Below are positions 25,882 through 35,189 of a DNA stretch of 64,000 nt, in pieces. The stretch comes from Verrucosispora sp. WMMD573 (GTDB lineage: Bacteria; Actinomycetota; Actinomycetes; Mycobacteriales; Micromonosporaceae): NCBI RefSeq assembly GCF_027497175.1, contig NZ_CP114901.1:5518001-5582000 (forward strand), written 5' to 3'. Position numbers and translations under genes: made by a program. Every line of letters starts with the position of its first letter. The stretch's first letter is position 1. Under the pieces are notes generated by a model that was given only the letters and a program-made list of their open reading frames with translations, was not told where the DNA came from and ran no database searches.

Positions 25882-26712
25882 TCATGCGGCGAAGTCGGTT
25901 CCCCGGCTGACGGCTTCCCAGGCAGTCCGCTCGTCCTGGGTCTGTTTCGTGGCGGCGTTGAGGCGGTCGAGGGTCTCGTTGCCCATCGGCAACCGCAGCG
26001 GGGTCTCCTCGGCGGCCAGCGCGGTCAGGATCGCCTTCGCGATCTTCACCGGGTCACCGGCCTCTTTGCCGCCCACCTCGTTGACGTGCTCGCGCAGCTT
26101 GCGGACCGTGCCGTCGTACGCCGCGATGTGCGGCGACTCGCTGATCGCGGCACCGGCGAAGTTGGTGCGCATCGGACCAGGCTGCGGGATGAGCACCTTG
26201 ATGCCGAGCGGGTTGACCTCCTGGGCGAGCGCGACGGAGAAGCCCTCCAGCGCGAACTTGCCCGCCGAGTACGCGGACATACCGGGCACGGACAGCTGAC
26301 CGCCGAGGCTGCTGACCTGTACGATCGCGCCGCTGCTCTGCTCACGCATGTGAGGCAGAACCGCCCGGGTAAGGGCCACCGGGCCGAAGAAGATCAGTTC
26401 CATGAGGGCCCGAATCTCGTCGTCGGTGGTCTCCTCGACCGCACCGATGTGACCCCGCCCGGCGGCGTTGACGAGTACGTCGATCCGGCCGTACTGGCCG
26501 ACGACCTCCTTGACGGCCTCGCTGACGCGGGCCTGGTCGGTGACGTCGAGCTCCAGTGTGCGGGAGCGCTCCGGGTAGGCGCTGACGACCTCCTCGGCCC
26601 CCGCCGTACGTCGATCGCTCAGCACGACCGTGTCCCCTGTGGCGAGCGCCGCCCGGGCGATCTCCCGGCCCAGGCCCGAGCCGGCGCCGGTGACCAACCA
26701 GATGCGTTCCAT
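25882..26712 (-). CDS. Short-chain dehydrogenase/reductase
   Basis: 276-residue classical SDR: WLVTGAGSGLGREIARAALA, VLVNAAGRGHIGAVEETTDD (NAAG rather than NNAG), VQVSSLGGQLSVPGMSAYSA with catalytic Ser and Tyr and the K in SAGKFALEG, then IPQPGPMRTNFAG. It shares the SRGTDFAA-type C-terminus with the SDR at 20939. Middle gene of the putative WrbA-SDR-SDR operon. AAAGGATC stands a few bases before the ATG. The substrate is unknown; the coupling to a quinone reductase suggests a response to electrophilic or quinone-like compounds. Confidence 0.93.
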   Translation of the reverse strand: MERIWLVTGAGSGLGREIARAALATGDTVVLSDRRTAGAEEVVSAYPERSRTLELDVTDQARVSEAVKEVVGQYGRIDVLVNAAGRGHIGAVEETTDDEIRALMELIFFGPVALTRAVLPHMREQSSGAIVQVSSLGGQLSVPGMSAYSAGKFALEGFSVALAQEVNPLGIKVLIPQPGPMRTNFAGAAISESPHIAAYDGTVRKLREHVNEVGGKEAGDPVKIAKAILTALAAEETPLRLPMGNETLDRLNAATKQTQDERTAWEAVSRGTDFAA

Positions 26713-26779
26713 GGCGATTGATCCTTTCTAGAAGTCCCGACCGCGCGGTGCGGGCGGGAGTCTGCTGAACGCCGCTCGA

Positions 26780-27403
26780 TCAGGCGACGCTTCCCAGCTT
26801 GAGGGCCCCCGCGATGCGCACCACACGCTCGGCCTGGTGCCGCGCCGCGTTGCGGGTGTCGTCGTCGATGGAGCCGAGGTCGGGGCCGAACACCGCGTGG
26901 TGCGAGGTGCCGTACGGGTTGCCGTCGACGAACTTGACCGCGTCGGTGTAGCCGGGCGGCACGATGATGCCGCCGAAGTGGTGGATGCTGTTGTACATGG
27001 CGAGCAGGGTCGACTCGTGCCCACCGTGTCGGGTGCCGGTCGAGGTGAAGCCGCTGTATACCTTGTCGGCCAACGCGCCTGTCTGCCACAGCGAGGACAG
27101 GGTGTCGAAGAACTGCTTCAACTGGGCGGCGATGTTGCCGAAGCGGGTCGGCGATCCGAAGATGACCGCGTCCGCCCAGGTGAGATCCTCGGGAGTCGGG
27201 GTTGGCACGTCCGCGGTGGCCGCGTGGTGGGCGGCCCAGACCGGGTTCGCCTCGATCGCGGCCTGCGGTGCCAACTCGGCGACCTTGCGGACTCGCACCT
27301 GCGCGCTGGCTGCCTGTGCCGCGTCCGCCATGGTGTTGGCGATCTCGGTGCCCGTGCCGGTCGACGAGTAGTAGATGACGGCGAGCTTGACGTGGTGGGA
27401 CAT
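26780..27403 (-). CDS. wrbA: WrbA-like NAD(P)H:quinone oxidoreductase
   Basis: 207-residue flavodoxin-fold protein. The FMN phosphate loop is YYSSTGTGTEIANTMADAA, the second loop FGSPTRFGNIAAQLKQFFDT with the aromatic following residues, and the third GTRHGGHESTLLAMYNSIHH, all standard for WrbA. Reduces quinones by two electrons, avoiding semiquinone formation. AGGAAGAGG precedes the ATG at 27403. It is first of a three-gene operon with two SDRs. Four copies of a 10-base palindrome lie upstream, and the adjacent MarR gene is the likely repressor, so induction by quinones or other electrophiles is expected. Confidence 0.93.
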   Translation of the reverse strand: MSHHVKLAVIYYSSTGTGTEIANTMADAAQAASAQVRVRKVAELAPQAAIEANPVWAAHHAATADVPTPTPEDLTWADAVIFGSPTRFGNIAAQLKQFFDTLSSLWQTGALADKVYSGFTSTGTRHGGHESTLLAMYNSIHHFGGIIVPPGYTDAVKFVDGNPYGTSHHAVFGPDLGSIDDDTRNAARHQAERVVRIAGALKLGSVA

Positions 27404-27495
27404 GGTGTCGGTGCCTCTTCCTGCGGGCGGGGGCTCGTGCCTCCCGGCTGTCGGTACGGCGCGCCTTGACGGGGCTAAACGTAGGCCCATTTTGG

Positions 27496-27692
27496 TGACC
27501 TGTCACCTTGTCGTGACTGATGACACATCACCTTACGGACCAGTGAGGTCGATTACACCGAGAGCGACAGGTGCGTCGTGACACCACCCGTCGCCAGCAA
27601 TGGCGGCCCCAGTAACCATGCAGCACTAATGATGCATCACCTATTCCGATCGCCGATGGGCGCGTCACCGGGAATCAGATGATGACGTGTCA
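27496..27692. promoter_or_regulatory. Four TGAYNNRTCA operator repeats, each followed by CCT
   Basis: Palindromes TGACCTGTCA (27496), TGACACATCA (27521), TGATGCATCA (27630) and TGACGTGTCA (27683) all lie in the same orientation, and every one continues CCTT or CCTA. They fill the 313-base interval between the wrbA start and the end of the MarR gene. They are strong candidates for MarR binding sites that control wrbA and perhaps another transcript. Confidence 0.7.
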
Positions 27693-27716
27693 CCTAACGT
27701 GCAGCGGTGGACCTGC

Positions 27717-28187
27717 TCAATCCTCGAAGAGTTCGTCCTCAAGGTTCTCCAGTACGGCCTCCGAAACGACCGCGAGAGTGTCGAGCTGACGGGGGCTGAG
27801 CACGTCGAGGAAGATCTGGCGTACATACCGCAGGTGCAGTGGCGTCGCCTTGTCGATCACCGCGCGTCCCTCGGCGGTGAGGGCGATGCGCGTGCCACGT
27901 CGGTCCTCGACGCAGGTCTGCCGCTCCAACAACCCTCGTCGGATCATGCGCGAAACCTGGTGGATCACCCGGGTTTTCTCCCACCTGAGGGCGTCCCGCA
28001 GCTCGAAGACGCGCATCGGGCCGTCCTGAGCCATGCGAAGGGTGCTGAGCACGGCGAAGTCGGCCAGAGAGATCTCCGCGTCGTGGAGCAACTGACGGTT
28101 CAGGTGTCGCCGGAGGTCCTCCTGCATGGTCAGAAACGCAAACCACGCGCGACGCTCGCGGTCATTCAGCCGCTCAGACTCACTCAT
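27717..28187 (-). CDS. MarR-family transcriptional regulator
   Basis: 156-residue winged-helix dimer. AWFAFLTMQEDLRRHLNRQL (dimerisation helix), ISLADFAVLSTLRMAQDGPM, the recognition helix region RVFELRDALRWEKTRVIHQV, and the wing RRGLLERQTCVEDRRGTRIA are all present, followed by the long C-terminal helices. The ATG at 28187 follows a GGGGGG tract. The same frame stays open for 78 more codons upstream with a hydrophobic stretch near its start, but that part is unlike MarR proteins. It probably represses the wrbA-SDR operon through the four palindromes just downstream. Confidence 0.92.
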   Translation of the reverse strand: MSESERLNDRERRAWFAFLTMQEDLRRHLNRQLLHDAEISLADFAVLSTLRMAQDGPMRVFELRDALRWEKTRVIHQVSRMIRRGLLERQTCVEDRRGTRIALTAEGRAVIDKATPLHLRYVRQIFLDVLSPRQLDTLAVVSEAVLENLEDELFED

Positions 28188-28634
28188 CCCCCCCAACGCT
28201 ACCGCCCGCCACGGCACGGCACGGACGACCGGACCGAGCAGGTGGCGCGCCAGGGACGACGGCGCCTCTCCCGCAGGCTCCTGATCGCCATCGTCGCCCG
28301 GATGGTCCGGGGCGGACGGGGCAAGGTTCATGTCAACCAGGTTCGTCGCCCTGGGCCGCTCATCGTCGGCGTCGCTCTGCCACACCAGTGCGCCGGCGAG
28401 CACAACGAGCATCAGTTCCAAGACCAGCGTGAGCGAGAGGGCGCGACGTCGCGCGGGGGCTCGCCGCTCGAACGTCCTGCGGCACGTCTCACCCTCCCCT
28501 CACCCACCAGCGTGGGCTGTCGTCAGGTTGGTCGGTCGTCTCGTCCGCCGCCGGGCTCGGTCCCGGTCCAGCGCTCGACACGCGCCGGCACCTCGCGGTC
28601 CGGTCGCTGCGCGAGACGGTGCTCGACCGAGCGC
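28188..28634. other. Interval without a confident gene
   Basis: About 450 bases between the alpha/beta hydrolase stop and the MarR start. The minus strand is open in frame with MarR and contains LSLTLVLELMLVVLAGALVW near 28400, which could be a single membrane segment. No start with a ribosome-binding site supports a separate gene. Confidence 0.3.
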
Positions 28635-29426
28635 TCACGAGTCGTCGTCGTTGCGATAGAGCAGCCGTGCGAGGTGAGCCGGGTGCTCCAGGTGTGCCAG
28701 GTGACCCCCGGGCAGCACGGTGACGACCGCGGTCGGCAGGGCCGAGGTCAGCCACTCGACGTAGGGAGTGGGCGGCTGCGCGCCGGTCACCCACCGGTAG
28801 CCGATGCCCCGCTCACCGATCGCCCGCAGGTCCGCCGCACGATCGGCGGCGAGCTGCGCGTCCTTGTCGCGCAGCAGTTCGTCCCAGTAGCCCAGCAGCA
28901 GGTCGCGCTGGGGATCCGTGGCGGTCTCCGCGAGGTGGCGCGCCTCGCCGCGCAACGACTCGATTCCCATCCCGGCCACCATGCGTTCCCAGACCGCGCG
29001 CCAGCCCGGGCCGCGTAGTTCCGGCTCCGCCGCGCGCACGACCGCGCCGAACGGGCCCGGCAGCAGGAACTGGTCCAGGTTGACGACGGCGCTGGTGGGG
29101 TAACGCGCGGCGTAGATGGTGGCGATCACCGCGCCCACCGAGTGACCCACCACCGTCGGCGGCCCGGCCAGGCCCGCCGCGGTGATCTGGCCGTGGATGA
29201 TCTCCGCGACCTCGCCCAGGTGGTACGAGGCGCGGGGCCGCGCGTCACCGTGACCCGGCAGGTCCAGGGCGAGGACCGTGCGGTTCGGCTCCAGCACCGC
29301 GAGCTCGCGTTGCAGGGGCCGCCAGTGGCGTCGGTCGAAGGTGAGTCCGTGCAGCAGGACGATGGGAGACGACATACCCGGTGGGCGTAACCGGACACTG
29401 AACGACCCGTACGTGGCCCGGGTCAC
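28635..29426 (-). CDS. Alpha/beta hydrolase
   Basis: 263 residues of the alpha/beta-hydrolase fold: IVLLHGLTFDRRHWRPL (oxyanion HG), LALDLPGHGDARP, the nucleophile elbow VGHSVGAVIA (GxSxG serine), a VNLDQF region, and the late LPGGHLAHLEHP with the catalytic histidine. Soluble esterase-, lactonase- or dehalogenase-like enzyme of unknown substrate. The GTG start overlaps the stop of the upstream ATPase gene by 4 bases (on the minus strand), so both are co-translated. That coupling is its only functional clue. Confidence 0.92.
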   Translation of the reverse strand: MTRATYGSFSVRLRPPGMSSPIVLLHGLTFDRRHWRPLQRELAVLEPNRTVLALDLPGHGDARPRASYHLGEVAEIIHGQITAAGLAGPPTVVGHSVGAVIATIYAARYPTSAVVNLDQFLLPGPFGAVVRAAEPELRGPGWRAVWERMVAGMGIESLRGEARHLAETATDPQRDLLLGYWDELLRDKDAQLAADRAADLRAIGERGIGYRWVTGAQPPTPYVEWLTSALPTAVVTVLPGGHLAHLEHPAHLARLLYRNDDDS

Positions 29427-31648
29427 ACCTGCCAGCGTGCCGGCCCACCGGCTGCTGGTTGGTAGCGGAAGTAACCTCCCGTGTGCATCGATGCCCGCAG
29501 GTGCGCCGCGACGATGGGAGCGACCGGCTCGAGCCTGGTGAGCACCATCCGCAGGGCGCGCGTCGCGTTCACCCGAGCCCGTTCCGCTTCGGCGCTCTGC
29601 ACCCGGGCCCGACCGCCGAGGCCGGTGGCCCGGCGTAGCTCGGCCAGCAGGGCGCTGCGCTCGGCGGTGAACCTCGCGGCGCGGTCGACGTCACCCGTGC
29701 GGTCCGCCCTGTCCAACTGGTGCGCGAGGTCGTCGAGCCGCCTCCGGTACGCCGCCCGCGCGGCGCTGTCGAGCACCGGTTCGGGCGCGGTCGCCACCAG
29801 GCCGACGCCACCGGCGACGAGATCCAGTGCGGCGATCTCCTGGCCGGGCGCGGCCAGGAGGGTACGCAGGAAGTGCATCCCGCGGACGTCACGGAGGCGG
29901 GCGTGCTCCGGGCCGGCGTCGATGATCCAGTCGTCGCCGTCGCGCCCCAGTTTCCACACGTCGGCACTCGGTTCGCGGTGGGCTCCCGGCGGGCCGACCT
30001 CCGCTGGCACGGGCTCGATCGGCGGGGGCGGTCCGACGGGCAGCGGCAGGCCCAGCCCTCCGGCGATCGACGCCGCCTGCGTCCGGTCGCCACGAGCCGC
30101 GAGGGTGGCCGCCAACCACGGCAGGGCACCGAGCCGCTCCTCCTGGGCGACCGCTCGATCGAAGTGTGCGGACGCGTCGCCGGCCCGGCCCAGCCGCGCG
30201 GCCAGACGCCCCAGATAGTCGTCGACCGGGCCGGCAATCGTGTTCGCCCCACCCCAGACCACCAGGCGGCCCGCGTACGGAAGCAGAGCGTCGTAGAGGG
30301 CCTGCACGGCATCCGGTGCGGCACCGAACGAGGCGACGAAGGCCAGATCGGCCACCGCGCCGAGCCAGCGGGGTCCCGCTCCGGCCAGCACCGACGGCAG
30401 CAGGCGGTCCACCTCCAGCAGCGCCTCGGTGACCTGACCCGACTCGGCCAACGCCCGGGCCGCGGTCACCTCGAAAAAATGTCCGGGCAGCCGCCGCGCG
30501 AGCGTGCGCAACGTCTGCACCTCGCTCGCCGCCTCGCCGCGCAGCAGTGCCATCCGGCCGCGCAGCGACGCGGTCAGCCGGGCGGTGTCCGCCAGACCGA
30601 CCCGGCGTCCGGCTTCCTCCACCTCGGCGGCGAGCGCCTCAGCGAGCCCGAGCCGACCCCGGACCAGCGCCAACACGGCCTGCCGGGAGAGGGCGACGAC
30701 GGCCGCCTCGGGATCGCTGTCCCGCTCCCCCGCCCTGGCGTACGCCACCAGGGCGGCCTCGGCGGCGTCGAGGTCGCCGAGTTCGGCGAGCGCGGTGAAC
30801 CGCCAGAAGAGTCCGCGCCGCTCGAGGAGGGCGTCCCCGGCCCGACGGGACAGATCGATGATCTCGGACGCCCTGGTCAGCCGTTCGTCGGCGGCGCCGG
30901 GATCCCACACCGCGTGCAGCCGCCCGTCCAGCACCTCGGCGAGCGTGCCCGGATCCCCGGAGTCCCGAGCCAGCCGGACGGCCTCGTCGACAAGTTCCCG
31001 TCGCCGGGTCGAGGCGGACGGATCGCCCAACATCTCCGCGGCCAGCCGCACCAGCACCCGGGCGCGGAGGGCCGGCGGTAGCGCGCGGGACGCCGCGTCC
31101 TCCAGCAGGCGGATCAGCCCCATATCGAGGGCGAGGAACTGACCTCGCGAGGGCGAGGTCAGGGCTGCCTCGACGACAGCGTCCTCGCTGGCCCCGGGCG
31201 GGACGCTCGCCGCGAGGTCCAGAGCCGGACCGGGCCATCCCGCGGTGAGCAGCCAGATCGCGCGCACCGCGCCGCTCGGCATGTCCGGCAGAAGGGCAGC
31301 CAGTTCGGCCTCGGTCAGCGGGGTGAGATAGAGGTGCTGGCCGGATTGCCTCACCTCGGCCGTGGTGGCCACGACCGCCGCGCCGCCGCGTACCAACGAG
31401 TCGAGGTCCACGGTCGGTGCGGTCTGGTCGAGGTCGTCCAGGAGCACCAACCGGGGGCCCGTCGGGTCGGCCGTCACCGTACGGTTCACCGCCAGGCCAC
31501 GCTGCCGGGCGAGGTCCGCCGCCACGTCGCCGAGCGTGGTCTTCCCCGATCCGGCAGGTCCCACCACGATCAGGCAGCCGCCCAAGCCGGCGACCGCGCG
31601 GTCCAGGAGTCGTTGGACGGCGGCACGCTCACGACGACGCCCGATCAT
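29423..31648 (-). CDS. STAND-like ATPase with TPR-type region
   Basis: 741 residues. An N-terminal ATPase starts MIGRRRERAAVQRLLDRAVA with Walker A VVGPAGSGKTT (about 28-38) and Walker B RLVLLDDLD. A long helical region (about 180-530) is consistent with TPR-like repeats. The C-terminal module is known from large LuxR/adenylate-cyclase-type AAA proteins: WIIDAGPEHARLRDVRGMHF, YRRRLDDLAHQLDRADRTGD, ERARVNATRALRMVLTRLEP and the final SMHTGGYFRYQP. No helix-turn-helix or cyclase domain is seen, so its output is unclear. It overlaps the hydrolase gene by 4 bases. It may be a signalling scaffold; function is unknown. Confidence 0.8.
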   Translation of the reverse strand: MIGRRRERAAVQRLLDRAVAGLGGCLIVVGPAGSGKTTLGDVAADLARQRGLAVNRTVTADPTGPRLVLLDDLDQTAPTVDLDSLVRGGAAVVATTAEVRQSGQHLYLTPLTEAELAALLPDMPSGAVRAIWLLTAGWPGPALDLAASVPPGASEDAVVEAALTSPSRGQFLALDMGLIRLLEDAASRALPPALRARVLVRLAAEMLGDPSASTRRRELVDEAVRLARDSGDPGTLAEVLDGRLHAVWDPGAADERLTRASEIIDLSRRAGDALLERRGLFWRFTALAELGDLDAAEAALVAYARAGERDSDPEAAVVALSRQAVLALVRGRLGLAEALAAEVEEAGRRVGLADTARLTASLRGRMALLRGEAASEVQTLRTLARRLPGHFFEVTAARALAESGQVTEALLEVDRLLPSVLAGAGPRWLGAVADLAFVASFGAAPDAVQALYDALLPYAGRLVVWGGANTIAGPVDDYLGRLAARLGRAGDASAHFDRAVAQEERLGALPWLAATLAARGDRTQAASIAGGLGLPLPVGPPPPIEPVPAEVGPPGAHREPSADVWKLGRDGDDWIIDAGPEHARLRDVRGMHFLRTLLAAPGQEIAALDLVAGGVGLVATAPEPVLDSAARAAYRRRLDDLAHQLDRADRTGDVDRAARFTAERSALLAELRRATGLGGRARVQSAEAERARVNATRALRMVLTRLEPVAPIVAAHLRASMHTGGYFRYQPAAGGPARWQV

Positions 31649-31884
31649 GAGTCGAGGGTAGGCGCTGCCCCGGCGCCCGCCCCGTCAAGTCCGCGTGCAC
31701 TACGCCACGCGGCCCTCGCGCAACGCGCTGATCAACGCCCCGGCCGGCCCGCCAGCGGGCGCGACGCCACCCTGACGAGCTGGCGGGACGCACGCGGCAG
31801 TCGGCGACCGGGGCAGGCGACCGGTTACCGGGTGCAGTCGGGGCCGCGTCCCATCCGCGACAGCATGTGTAGCAGCGTCGCCGG

Positions 31885-33105
31885 TCAGGACGCCGCCAGG
31901 CGATCGAGTGCCCGCCTGGCGAGTTCGGCGAGAACGAACGACGCGTCGGCGAGGACGGAGTCGTCGAAGACGGCGTACGGGCTGTGGTTGGTCGCGGCGG
32001 TCGACGGGTCGTCGGCAGCGCTCGCCCCCAGGTGCAGGTAGCAGCCCGGCACCTGGTTGAGCACCCGGGAGAAGTCCTCCGCGGCGGCGATCGGTGTGGC
32101 CATCGGCTCGAACCGGTCCGGACCCAGCGCGTCCCGCACCACTGCCGCGGCGAACTCGTACTCGTCCGGGTCGTTGACGGTCACCGGGTAACCGTCCCTG
32201 TAGGTGACCTCGGCTGTCGTCCCGGACGCCAGGGCTACCGACCCGCACAAACTGGTGAGTTCGGCCCTGATCCGCGGGCGGTTCGCCGCCGAGAACGTAC
32301 GGATGGTGCCGGTCAGCTCGGCGCGTTCGGGAATGATGTTCGCCCCGCTACCGGCCCGCACGGACGTGACGGTGACGACGACCGGGTCGAGCGCGTCGAA
32401 CCGGCGGATGAGCATCGGGGGGATGGACGTGATGATCTGCGCCGCCACCGGGATCGGGTCGTTGGCCAGGTGTGGCATCGACGCGTGGCCGCCCGCCCCG
32501 TGCACCGTCACGGTGAACGCGTCGACGCCACCCATGAGCGCCCCCGGCCGGCTGCGGAAGACGCCCCGGGCCGTCCCGTAGGAGCGCACGTGCAGGCCGT
32601 AGGCCGCCCGTACCCGGGAGCCGGCAGCGTCGAGCACGCCCTCGTCGATCATCCGGGCGGCGCCGTCCCACCCCTCCTCGCCGGGCTGGAACATGAAGAC
32701 GACGTCGCCGGCCAGCAGATCGCGGTGCTCGGCGAGGGTGTGGGCCGCGCCGACCAGGGCGGCGGTGTGCAGGTCGTGCCCGCACGCGTGCATCGCCCCG
32801 GGCGTCCGGCTGGCGTAGTCCAGGCCGGTCGCCTCGGTCTGGGGCAGCGCGTCCATGTCCGCGCGCAGCAGGACCGCCGGGCCGGGTCGTCCGCCACGCA
32901 GCACCGCTGTCACCGAGGTCAGCCCGGAACCGCGGGACACCTCCAGCCCCAGAGCGTCGATCGACTCGATGACGGCCGCCTGGGTACGCGGCAGGTCGAG
33001 GCCCGTCTCCGGGTGCGCGTGCAGGTCCCGGCGCAGCCGGACCAGCTCCGGTTGGAGCCGGTGCGCGGTCTCGCGCAGGACGGTGGCGTGATCGTGGGGT
33101 TCCAC
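31885..33105 (-). CDS. M20-family amidohydrolase
   Basis: 406-residue metallopeptidase-fold enzyme (hippurate/N-acyl-amino-acid amidohydrolase type). LRRDLHAHPETGLDLPRTQA, LLRADMDALPQTEATG, HACGHDLHTAALVGAAHTLA and VFMFQPGEEGWDGAARMIDE give the metal-ligand and catalytic residues. The dimerisation domain contains FTVTVHGAGGHASMPHLAND, and the last ligand histidine lies in ATNHSPYAVFDD. Hydrolyses an amide bond of N-acylated amino acids or related compounds in the cytoplasm. Standing alone; the interval downstream (31649-31884) holds no recognised gene. Confidence 0.93.
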   Translation of the reverse strand: MEPHDHATVLRETAHRLQPELVRLRRDLHAHPETGLDLPRTQAAVIESIDALGLEVSRGSGLTSVTAVLRGGRPGPAVLLRADMDALPQTEATGLDYASRTPGAMHACGHDLHTAALVGAAHTLAEHRDLLAGDVVFMFQPGEEGWDGAARMIDEGVLDAAGSRVRAAYGLHVRSYGTARGVFRSRPGALMGGVDAFTVTVHGAGGHASMPHLANDPIPVAAQIITSIPPMLIRRFDALDPVVVTVTSVRAGSGANIIPERAELTGTIRTFSAANRPRIRAELTSLCGSVALASGTTAEVTYRDGYPVTVNDPDEYEFAAAVVRDALGPDRFEPMATPIAAAEDFSRVLNQVPGCYLHLGASAADDPSTAATNHSPYAVFDDSVLADASFVLAELARRALDRLAAS

Positions 33106-33141
33106 AGCGGGTCGGCCTCCTGGTCGTTCCCTGGTGGGCGG

Positions 33142-33487
33142 TCACTCGGCGGGCGTCTTCACGGGGATCTTCGGACGTCGGAGGCGTACCGCACGTTGCT
33201 CGGGGAACGCCCAACCGAAGCGGACGGCGGCCAGTCGGACGGACGTGGTCACGGCCACGCAGAGCAGACCCGCGATCGGGGTCGGGGCGCCGAGCGCGGT
33301 GAGCAGGATGAGCGACCCGGCACCGGTTCCGGCGGCGACGGCGTAGAGGGTGCCGACCGCCGAGCAGGTCGATACGGCGATGCTCCTCGCCCGCGGCGAA
33401 CAGGGCACCCTGGAGGCCGCCGAGCCCGGCGGCGAGAAGTTCGATCCACAGCGCCACCTGGAACATCGTGCTGGACATGCGGTTCAC
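33142..33487 (-). pseudogene. TRIC-type (UPF0126) channel gene with internal deletion
   Basis: Reading toward lower coordinates, the first part encodes FQVALWIELLAAGLGGLQGA and EEHRRIDLLG, the N-terminal helix and KRxDLxG-like turn of bacterial TRIC cation channels. It then jumps, out of frame, to VGTLYAVAAGTGAGSLILLT and the last helix AVTTSVRLAAVRFGWAFPEQ. The central four or so helices are missing and the two parts are in different frames. An intact member has about 200-220 residues; this has the coding capacity for about 110. Non-functional. Confidence 0.65.
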
Positions 33488-33549
33488 GCTCCGGGCAGCT
33501 GGGCCGGCTCACGCGGGCGCGCGAGCCGGCCCGGGTCGGGTGGTGGGTG

Positions 33550-34257
33550 TCAGCGGGCGTTGCCGGCGTTCTGCGCGGCGGTGACGATGACGTCGGCGAC
33601 GGCGCCGGGCTGGGTCGTGAACACGGCGTGGCTGGCCGACACGTTGGTGATCTTCGCGCCGATACGCTTGGCCATGTGCTGCAACATCGCCTGGTCGAAC
33701 GCCCTGTCCTCGCTCGCGATGACCGCCCAACTCGGCTTGTCCCGCCAGCCGGCGTTCTTCACCGGAGTCTCGAACGCCGCCATCTTGACAGGCGCCTGCG
33801 AGTCGCGGAGGAAGGCGGCGTCGGCGTCGCTGGTGTCCGCCGCGAACCCGGCCTTGAACGTGTCCGGGTTGAGGAAGCCGTACCCGTCCTCGGTGACGTC
33901 GATGACGAAGTCGGGTGTGGGGCCGAACCCCTCGTACTGCTGGGCGGTGGTTTCGCCCGCGTCCGGTGCCAGCGCCGACACGTAGACCAAGCCGGCCACG
34001 TTCGGGTGCACACCCGCCTCGGTGATGACCGTGCCGGCCCAGGAGTGGCCGACGAGGATCGTCGGGCCGTCCTGCTTGTCGAGGACCCTCGTGGTCGCCG
34101 CGACGTCGTCCTCGAGTGAGGTGAGCGGGTTCTGCACGATCTTGACCCGGTAGCCCTGGGCCGTCAGCTTGTCGTACACGCCACGCCAGCCCGAACCGTC
34201 AGCGAACGCGCCGTGCACGATCACAACATTCTTGATCTCTCGGCCGTCGCTACTCAT
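33550..34257 (-). CDS. Alpha/beta hydrolase
   Basis: 235-residue hydrolase: NVVIVHGAFADGSGWRGVYD, a VQNPLTSLEDDVAATTRVLD segment, the nucleophile elbow ILVGHSWAGTVITEAG, VYVSALAPDAGETTAQQY, an AVIASEDRAFD acid strand and the terminal NVSASHAVFTTQP histidine. This is the salicylate-esterase/MekB-like group common in actinomycetes, often described as pyrethroid- or ester-hydrolase-like. Substrate not predictable. The ATG at 34257 has GGAAGGA upstream; eight extra codons to 34281 are unlikely. No operon partner. Confidence 0.9.
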   Translation of the reverse strand: MSSDGREIKNVVIVHGAFADGSGWRGVYDKLTAQGYRVKIVQNPLTSLEDDVAATTRVLDKQDGPTILVGHSWAGTVITEAGVHPNVAGLVYVSALAPDAGETTAQQYEGFGPTPDFVIDVTEDGYGFLNPDTFKAGFAADTSDADAAFLRDSQAPVKMAAFETPVKNAGWRDKPSWAVIASEDRAFDQAMLQHMAKRIGAKITNVSASHAVFTTQPGAVADVIVTAAQNAGNAR

Positions 34258-34339
34258 GAGGCATCTTCCTTCCGTCGCCACTCCCGTGACCAGCCACTAC
34301 ATGGTGGCGGCGCAGAGCGCTTAACCGACTCGACAGCGA

Positions 34340-35103
34340 CTAAACGCGTCGGCGAGGCGGCGTCGCCGACGGCGGCGGCGGCGGCGAACCGACGGTTGAG
34401 GATGTCGGCCAAGGAGACGACCGACCGGGTCGCCGGCGCCGCGCCAGAGCGGCGGGAGTACGGCGATACCCTGGTCGAGACGAACCCCGGCCACGTCCTC
34501 GCGCCACAGCAGGCAAGCGTAGAAGTGCGACAACGTGAGGTTGCGTCGTCGACGAGGCTGTCGAGATCGTCACGGTCGAGCATTACCGGGTCAACCCTTT
34601 CCAGGGCCGCGACGGCACGCCCGCAATCGGTCATCAGGTCGCGTGGCGACCAGACGAGGACAGCGGCGACGTGGCGAATGGTGGCTCCGATAGCGGATCT
34701 TGGCGCCCGGGCCGGGCCCGACGCGGAACTCCCGTATCCCATACCCGGAACGACGGAACGGTTGTCGGAAAGTTCAGCCACGACGGCCCTAAGCTGCGGC
34801 GGTCGTGGCCTCGACGAGGCGGGTCAGCCGGTCCTGGAGCACGGTCGCCTGCGCGCACCCCGGAGATGATCGACCAGATCGAGTGCCTCCTGCCACGCGT
34901 CGCGGGCGCCGTGACACAACCCCCTGCCCATCGAGATCACCGAGCGCCTCAGCGATCACCAGGGACCGGTCGACCAGGGCCGTGCCGGGTCGGGTCGACC
35001 GAGACCGGCGTACGCGGTGGCGAGCCGACACCGGGTTGGGCAGATTGTCGAGCGACTCGACGAGGCGAAGCGCGTCCCCGGAGGGTTGTGTCAGGCTGTG
35101 CAC
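34340..35103 (-). pseudogene. Broken gene(s) with regulator/TPR-like remnants
   Basis: From high to low coordinates: ALRLVESLDNLPNPVSARHR, then in another frame ARDAWQEALDLVDHL, which looks like the TPR end of a helix-turn-helix/AfsR-type regulator. Separately, MLDRDDLDSLVDDA, LSHFYACLLWREDVAGVRLD with GIAVLPPLWRGAGDP, and SVVSLADILNRRFAAAAAV are spread over two frames and appear to be parts of one unidentified protein. Several frameshifts are needed. I cannot name the second protein with certainty. Confidence 0.4.
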
Positions 35104-35189
35104 GGCCGGCGGGTGTCGCGATCACCGACGAGTTCAGCCGGGGCTGAAGTACGATCGGTGGCTACCTCGGGTCGGCGTACGCTGGTGGC

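Noticed and set aside
28188..28421. N-terminal membrane extension fused to the MarR regulator
   Set aside because: The open frame does contain a hydrophobic stretch, but MarR proteins normally start where ATG 28187 is, and no ribosome-binding site supports the longer form. Kept only as a note.
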